This document shows positions 57,270 to 64,000 of a stretch of 64,000 bases of DNA, one piece after another. The position numbers and the translations under genes were made by a program. Every line of letters starts with the position of its first letter. The stretch's first letter is position 1. This stretch comes from Cliona cf. orientalis (lineage: Eukaryota; Porifera; Demospongiae; Clionaida; Clionaidae), in NCBI GenBank assembly GCA_963930775.1, contig OZ005694.1, positions 620,001 to 684,000 of the forward strand, written 5' to 3'. The notes beneath the pieces were generated by a model that had not been told where the DNA came from, did not search any database, and worked only from the letters and a program-made list of their open reading frames with translations.

Positions 57270-57610
57270 ATTGCAGCAGTAACTGTTACTTTCCAATTGA
57301 GCTATGCATAATCCCTAATTCTTCGATGCTTCTGGCAGATATTTTCAAGTACATTTTTAGCCATGCCTCAGCCTCCAAGATAACTCAACATCCACCACTA
57401 CTTATACCAATACTGACATTATGGATACTTCAGTAAACTAATTTCCTATGCAGTAATCAAGTTACTTTTCAATTGAGCTATGCATGATATCCCTAATTCT
57501 TCTGAGCAAACATGTGCTTCTGGCAGATATTTTAGTACAAGGTAAGTACACTTTTTAGCCATGCATCAGCCTCCAAGATAACTCAACATCCACCATTACT
57601 TAAGAATGTA
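57270..57610. repeat. Tandem duplication of about 170 bp
   Basis: Sequence from TTTCCTATTGCAG through CTCAACATCCACCA (57265-57400) recurs with small indels at 57440-57600. Confidence 0.75.
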
Positions 57611-58010
57611 AGTGTCTTTCATGAACATGCTCTGCAGCTATCTCACCAGTACTAGCTAACTGCTGGCTCCAAACAACAGACACCCAGAAGATACTGTGAT
57701 CTAGCCTGCTGGAAGAATACTAAGTCCAGGATCACAAATTTAAAGGGTAATTCAAGGCAATACTCTATCCTAATATCCCAGCCCTATAGAATGTTATTTT
57801 TAACAAAAGTAACCAGGATTTTCCCATCCAGATCCCCTCAGAGTTTACCCAGTAGTGATAAACGTTAGAATAGGTATACAATGCTCAATTGGTTTCCTTA
57901 GACTAAGTGCGACCTAAACATCGGAAGCACAACATGCCATGTACGTATCAAAAACTCAATGCAAGGCATAACTCCAGGGTACATAAGCTCCACGACAGCT
58001 GTTTCTTTTT
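57611..58010. other. Intergenic, nothing recognised
   Basis: No supported feature. Confidence 0.4.
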
Positions 58011-58820
58011 GCGTAAAACCTTGATTACCGACCATCCTTGGTTATTGGCCGAGCGCACATTGATTATTGACCACGATTTTATATGTTTATACAGAAAAAT
58101 TTACAAAGGTGATGTGGAGGTCCGTTTATGCTCAAAGAATGAATCATAGGTTTTAGACTCGTTTGGATAAGCCAGGTAGGCTTAACTTACTTCTACAATA
58201 AAAATACAAGGAAAGAAAGGGTATAGAATGTTACTGAAATAATTGAATGGGCATGACATAGTGTACGTACTGAATGGTGGGTGATTGTAAGAGGACTACA
58301 CGGACTAATATGATATTAGACACATTACTTATTTCTATCCAGATCAGAATACTTATATGAACCCAGATAGATTCGCGCAAGTTAATAATATTTTATATAA
58401 TGTCATTATCAATCACAAAAATGAATGTATTGTACACATGTTCAATATGTGGTAGCTAATCATTGTTCATAGCTCGTACTCAGTAATACTGCATAAGAAT
58501 GAGTTGGTAAAGGGTTATCACACCTGCTGCTTTCAGTACCGTTGATCAGGAATTGCAATTTTGAATAGGTAAGAGTCGACTGACAAAAAATATTGATCTG
58601 GCCGATAATTGTTGCATTGAGCGGCTGATAACGAATGTTTGTGGATGATAATCGAGGGCATTTGGAGGACTATAACGTCGTCTCTGATTGCTGTATTGTC
58701 TTCATCTGCACATCCAGGTGAAGATCTATCTGTAAAACTTTGAAGCAAGGTCTGAAAGCATTCCTAAGTCGACTTATGAGCCGAATTATTGATAACTCGG
58801 CCGATAGTTGAGGTCTTACT
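58011..58820. mobile_element. GCGTAARACCT-ended TIR element, copy 1
   Basis: The left end GCGTAAAACCTTGATTACCG and the right end TCGGCCGATAGTTGAGGTCT are inverted relatives. The interior is homologous to 60443-61315, including a stretch AAATTTACAAAGGTGATG with an ORF that ends in a splice-donor-like AGGTAGG. It is probably a non-autonomous relative of pogo. Confidence 0.7.
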
Positions 58821-60442
58821 ATATATCACCATCCAAATGGCAGAGGTAACCTGGGCTTGGCTATTTTAAGCTCTACTATGGCAACACATCAGATTCTGTA
58901 TTATTATAGCAAGTATCCCATAATGATGTCATCCGACCACAACCATAGCAAACACAGCAGCAGTATGCTTTCCCTCCCAAGCCCTAAGCATCTGAACCAT
59001 AGTTAGCTACCCACCAACTGTCAGTTAATTACAGATTGCATTTCTTACAAGTACATGTATAACAAACCACTGAATCAAATTGGTGGATGAAGTAGGGATG
59101 ACAGTGCCCAAAAGTACACAAGCAAGAATTATAGGGGAAATGACATCCATTCGACATCTGTACACTTGCTTTTCTCTGTATCATGCACGTATTGGCCATA
59201 TCCTAGACAATTTCCTCTACAACAAAAGCAGTGTGAGTATGGGAGGCTGGTGGATATGTGAATAACTGAGATAGTCCTTTGTCTGATGATTGATGCAGGT
59301 GACCAGAGTCATTGTTTTACTTCACACTATCAATCACATCATCATACCTAGTACCCTTGAATACCCTTGCGTGATGAAACCGTGACCAGACCCTTGCATG
59401 TAGATCATGCAGCACTACTGATATTATTATTAAGGGATCAATTGGTTGCACATGCTACAATATACTGTGTACACTGTACACAATATACTAATTAGCACTA
59501 TTCAGGTACCAATTAGTATTGCAGTTCTGCCATGTGGCAAGATCAATGGTGAAGCCTGCTACTAGCCGACTTTTTTGTGACATCCTCACATTTTAGCTAG
59601 CATAGTTCTATAGTAACCATTGCCCGAGTTTATTGAACAGTGAAACTACTTTTAAATTTGTTGTTGAATCTATCTGACAAAGTGTGGCATAGTCAGATGG
59701 CAAAATGTTTGAGTCAATAATAATTTTTGTTGCAGTTATGCACATGATTCCAGGATCCTGAAGATAGGATTAGGGTGACCAGCTCATCTACCTGAGGGTA
59801 CTTACTGTAGTGCTGAACAGTGAGGCAACCAGGAATGGAATAACAGAAATACTTAATATCAGAGGAATCATGTAAGGGAATAATACTTAATTTGTAAGAT
59901 CCATATATAGCAACCACATAACGTCATACCAGTTGAATGTATGTCCTAGCTAACCATCTGCATAGCTGGCAGCACTTTTGTATACTAGTAGCAGCGATGC
60001 TTCTACCTAGCTCAATTCTTGATTCTTGGTTCCTACAGTGACAAGGATCATCTGCAGCAATTCCTTAATTATTTTTTGCTCTCTATGGTAAACAAACTTG
60101 AAAAAGAATAGCTTGCATGTCCTGCAGAGCTGTATACATGGGGAGTGTGCATAGCTGAAATAGGCAGTATCAACTTTGTGTAATTATTTTTGTAGTGTGT
60201 GGTTGAGATCCAGGATAGTACGAGCTAGCTATGATCGCTAATATATATGGCATACACGTGTGGTGGCTGGGTAATATAAATAATATTATTGCACTTTCAT
60301 CCACCCACGCAGTAGGCTTTACCTGCTATTAAGCACATGTGCTTATAAGTCCACAAGAAGATAACATGTGCATAATAGCGAGGTGTGCCTAACAGTGAGA
60401 TGCATCTAACTACAAATACCTTCATCCAAGTATGCATGAGTA
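58821..60442. other. Intergenic, nothing recognised
   Basis: AT-rich and apparently single copy. No ORF with family features and no clear repeat structure. Confidence 0.4.
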
Positions 60443-61315
60443 GCGTAAGACCTCGATTACCGGCCGACCTCGATTATCGGCTGAACGCACATCGATTATC
60501 GACCTATATTTTACGGACATTTACGCGTTTATACGGAAAAATTTACAAAGGTGATGCGGAGCTCCGTTTATGTTCAAAGAATGGATCAGTGGTTTTAGAC
60601 TCGTTTGAAGATACCAGGTAGGCTTAACTTACTTCTACAACGAAAATACAAGGGAGAGAAGGGTATAGAATGGTGTTGAACCAATTTGAATGGGCGTGAT
60701 ATGGCGTACTGAATGGTGGCAGATCGTGAGGGCTGGGAGCTAGCTACATGGCCTAATCTGATATTAGACACTTTATTTACTTTTTTCCAGAACAGAAGAA
60801 AGGAGACAGTACTCATATGAACCCCAGAAAGCATCGCCGAAGTTAACATTAGCATTTATATCATGCCATTATCAATCATAAAATGTATTGTATACAATGC
60901 AGTAATGATTTTTCATAGCTCGTTTTCACTGTATCTCAGCAATGTTGCATAAGAGCGAGCTGTTGTAATTGGTAAAGGGTAATCACACCTGCTGGTTTCA
61001 GTACTGTTGACCAGAAGTGGCAATTTTGAACAGGTAAGTGTCGACAGACTAAAAGGCTCGATTTGGCCAATAATTGCTGCATGCATGCGGTATGAGCGGC
61101 CAATAACAAATATCCGTGGACGGTATTCGAGGCCCGACCATCGGGATTTGGAGGACTATAGCGTCGTCTCTGATTGTCGTATTGTCTTCATCTTGATATC
61201 ATCTTGTAGAGGAGGTGAAGATCTGTCTGTAGAACTTTGAAGCAAGGTCTGAAAGTGTTCCTAAGTCGACTTATGAGCCGAACTTATAACTCGGCCGATA
61301 GTCAAGGTCTTACGC
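60443..61315. mobile_element. GCGTAARACCT-ended TIR element, copy 2
   Basis: Ends GCGTAAGACCTCGATTACCG and its approximate reverse complement at 61315, flanked by TA. It aligns throughout with copy 1. Confidence 0.75.
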
Positions 61316-61683
61316 TATATGCAGGCATATTTAAGGGTCATGGCCAATTGCTTGATTGATCACACGATTGTTTGTGTTGCACATTGCTGCACTCTATATG
61401 ATTTCCTTGAAATTGTGCTTACAGCTTTAAAAAGCCTGAGAATCAACTATATATAGCCATCGTATTAAAGTTCAACTAACTCAAAAAGGCTGGAACCATG
61501 GTCTAGCATTGTAGGCAATAAGAAAGCAGGTATTGAGGTCAATGGGTAATTACATAGGAATCAGCACAAATGCGCCTATAGGCGAAATGCACCTAGGTGA
61601 ATATGAATAGGACAGCAAAAAAAGCATGTGCTTCTCAGTAAATATGTGCTAATAAGTGAAATGCACCTAACATTATATTATTA

Positions 61684-62328
61684 CCGTATCCTCCCGAAAA
61701 TAAGCCCCCTTCGAAAATAACCCAAACCCAAACCGAACCCGAATAAGCCCCCTCCCCTCTTTGACCCTCAAGTTCTTGCACAGGTATGTTTGCCTCGATT
61801 ATAAGCCCCCCCTCCCACCAAGTAGACTGCACACGTACGTATATACGCGTGCGCAAGCGTGTACATACGTAACCCCGCCCTTCAATTGACTACGAGTACA
61901 AAGAGGAATCTTTTGTATGGTGGTGGCTTTTAGAAAAGCCGGTTTTGAAGTCACTCTGTTGTGATGGCACTTTTAGCTTGGCGAAGACACTTACGAGCCG
62001 GTCAAGATGCTTTTGCTTTCCTCTGAAGACGTACACACACGGAAAAACAAGTCCTTTCCCCACCGCCGATCGTCGTCTGTTGCTGTCTACTTAGCAAGTC
62101 ATCTCGCTGCCACTCTTTTGAAGAAAACTCTGGATATTTCCCGCGGTACGTGACCAACGATGGTGTCGTCCTTCCACACGGCGACTGCAAATGGATCGTG
62201 ATCGTTGTTGCTTTCACAGAGGGGGGCTTATATTCGAGGGAAAGTGCATATTCGAAAATAAGCCCCCTCCCCAGTCTAGGTCATATCTACTACTGAAAAA
62301 GGGGGGGCTTATTTTCGGGAGGATACGG
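61684..62328. mobile_element. TA-flanked MITE (CCGTATCCTCCCG ends)
   Basis: CCGTATCCTCCCGAAAATAA and its reverse complement at the right end, flanked by TA. AATAAGCCCCC units recur internally in both orientations. Confidence 0.8.
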
Positions 62329-62436
62329 TATTATGATATTTATTATTCGGACAATTTTAAGTGATTATGCATATCCTCAGAATGCCATGTCCCCACATAC
62401 TACTATACGCATAATTATTATTCCTACATAATATCA

Positions 62437-62812
62437 CCATAGAATCCCGCAATTACGCCCCTCCCCCCTCGCACATAAGCCCCCCTTACATTTTTAGCTC
62501 AAATTCCTGCAATGGTAGTTTTGTCTCGCATATAAGCCCTCCATCCCTAACAGTAAAATGTAGATATTTTGAGTCCATAGGCCAATAAAAACTATCGCTA
62601 CAGCTATAATTATTTGTGTCGTATTATGCCATACTTTCAGTTTTCTTGAGTTTTGCCCATCAAACAGCCAGAAAAAGTACAGAGATCGTGCGCCCACGTG
62701 GTATTCGACCGTTGGTAATAGTCGTCACGCAGAAATGTAAGGATCCCCCCTCCCCATTTTTGCCCAAAGCTAGCATACACAAAGGGGGGGGCGTAATCTT
62801 GGGATTCTACAG
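62437..62812. mobile_element. MITE (CCATAGAATCCCGC ends)
   Basis: Same family as 48024-48407, with a degenerate left end. The right end is GGGATTCTACAG followed by TA. Confidence 0.7.
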
Positions 62813-63050
62813 TATATGAATTTCTTTGTTTTAAATGGTAGCTAACTGGGCCCAGCCTTTTAAGTTAAAGAACCATACAACCTCATTATACAATCATAGT
62901 GGCTAGAGTGCTGGCACTGGCACCCAAATATAAGGCTTATAGAGCTGGCATAACTCATGTGATCTATAGATTACGTGAATACCTAATAATAACAACATAG
63001 AACAAGCTATTACTGAGCGATGCGATACGCGGCAAGTGAGACTAATAGGC

Positions 63051-63180
63051 TAGCGAGGGTTTGGGTTTCTGTAATCGGTTGTTGACGAGGGGTTTGGTTT
63101 TCAGTGATTTGTTGTTGGCGAGCTCGAGGGGTTTGGATTTCAGTAATCGATTGTTGATGAGGGGTTAGTATTATAGAGGC
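63051..63180. repeat. GAGGGGTTTGGNTTTCAGTAATCG tandem repeat
   Basis: Three imperfect copies of a unit of about 40-50 bp. Confidence 0.65.
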
Positions 63181-63225
63181 AAGGTGTATAAATTTGGCAA
63201 AAAACAGTAGCCAGCAGTGGCAAGC

Positions 63226-63302
63226 CGAGTAGCTCAGCGGACTGAGGCCAGGGCTAGTGGAGCAGTGATCATGGGTTCAAGTCCCGCTTGATCTATGAAT
63301 TT
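63226..63302 (+). tRNA. tRNA-like sequence or tRNA-derived SINE
   Basis: The A-box region GTAGCTCAGCGGACTGAGG forms a D-arm (CTCA/TGAG), and the B box GGTTCAAGTCC is followed by CCCG. A T run starts at about 63299. The two ends of the acceptor stem do not pair well and the anticodon arm is unclear, so a working tRNA is doubtful. Confidence 0.4.
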
Positions 63303-64000
63303 TTTTCCCTACTTTCGAAAAATTTTTTGATGGGCTTAGTTGCCAGCTCTCTAACTACGGCCTTATACAATTACTAGTAAATTTTCTCTCAAAAAGTTGA
63401 GGGAGACTTCTACACCCTTGGCTCATACATAGCGAGTGTTTTAAAGAGTCCAGTGTGCCAACGAAAAAATTTAATATTCCTATCACCAACTAATGAGAAT
63501 AAGATTATTAATACTTAATAACCTATTATTTATGATTTTCCATGACAAAATCAACCATATTGCACAGACAATTGATTTTAATAATGCCACCATTACCAAT
63601 TACAACCTTTTGAATTATTACTCGTGTAAATTTGAAGTGTGTAGTCAAGGAGATATGGGCCAAATGTAGCTACCTAGATCGTCTGCAAAATTGCAGCAAG
63701 TGTGATGAAACATTGCTAATGTGGAAATCTGTACGCTCATCCATGATACGGCCATAGTTGCAGTCAGGCAAGCACAGCAACTGCAAAGTCTCCAGTCACT
63801 TGTTCATTTGATTTTTGTGCACTAACGATCTATAGACGTGATTATCTTTTCATTGTTTTCCATTGAAACACCAGCTGCCACTCTCTTTCAACGTTTTGGC
63901 GTTAACTTAATGTGCGTGGCCATATATTCAACGGTCAATGTTGGCTAAACGGCCAACTTCTTGGAGTCATAAGTTGGTAAGTAGCTATAGCTTTCTAGAA
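63303..64000. other. Intergenic, nothing recognised
   Basis: No supported gene to the end of the window. Confidence 0.4.

Overview
The window is eukaryotic and most likely comes from an early-branching animal. A demosponge such as Amphimedon or a relative is my inference, not something I could test. The reasons are very short GT-AG introns (about 50-150 bp), one large gene that combines Roc-COR, Ig, RING, SAM, ZU5, a membrane segment and a Death domain, AT-rich intergenic DNA, and a dense, nested load of transposons. No bacterial operons, CRISPR arrays or rRNA genes are visible. A 200-base run of N (16932-17131) is an assembly gap.

Layout. Positions 1-5380 are repeats: hairpin units, two copies of a dispersed repeat, and a long-TIR element with a 9-bp target duplication. 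A small spliced gene with a PIN-nuclease-like fold lies at 5383-6416 (+). Positions 6700-8400 hold inverted-repeat elements. Positions 8890-14290 are retrotransposon wreckage: a LINE on +, a deleted Ty3/gypsy element on -, and a LINE on - that is split by a TA-flanked MITE. A Cys/His-rich ORF on - (17132-18193 plus 25548-25645) is split by a 7,354-bp DNA transposon (18194-25547) with 31-bp TIRs, a 4-bp GTAT duplication and a five-exon DDE-type transposase gene of 746 codons. Taking the transposon out re-joins the host ORF in frame.

From 26963 to 36124 a pogo-like element is interrupted by a CACTA element (28768-36079, TSD GAA). That CACTA carries a Tnp2 transposase remnant, a divergent accessory gene and a nested MITE.

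The main host gene runs on the minus strand from about 55872 to 37153. Its reconstructed order is Roc-COR, Ig, RING, SAM, ZU5, a conserved region after ZU5, SAM, membrane segment, Death domain. A second CACTA element (37983-47546, TSD ACC) sits inside the exon for the membrane segment and cuts the Death-domain end off from the rest. That CACTA carries two small minus-strand coding units and a nearly intact Ty3/gypsy LTR retrotransposon (42460-47141) with LTRs that look identical. The right end (56200-64000) is a series of TIR elements, a minisatellite and a tRNA-like sequence.

How it fits together: nearly everything outside the PIN-like gene and the Roc-COR gene belongs to mobile elements. 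Several insertions can be proved from the sequence alone, because removing the element and one copy of its target duplication restores an open frame or an uninterrupted paralogous copy. All exon models are by eye from splice signals and phase, with no transcript evidence.
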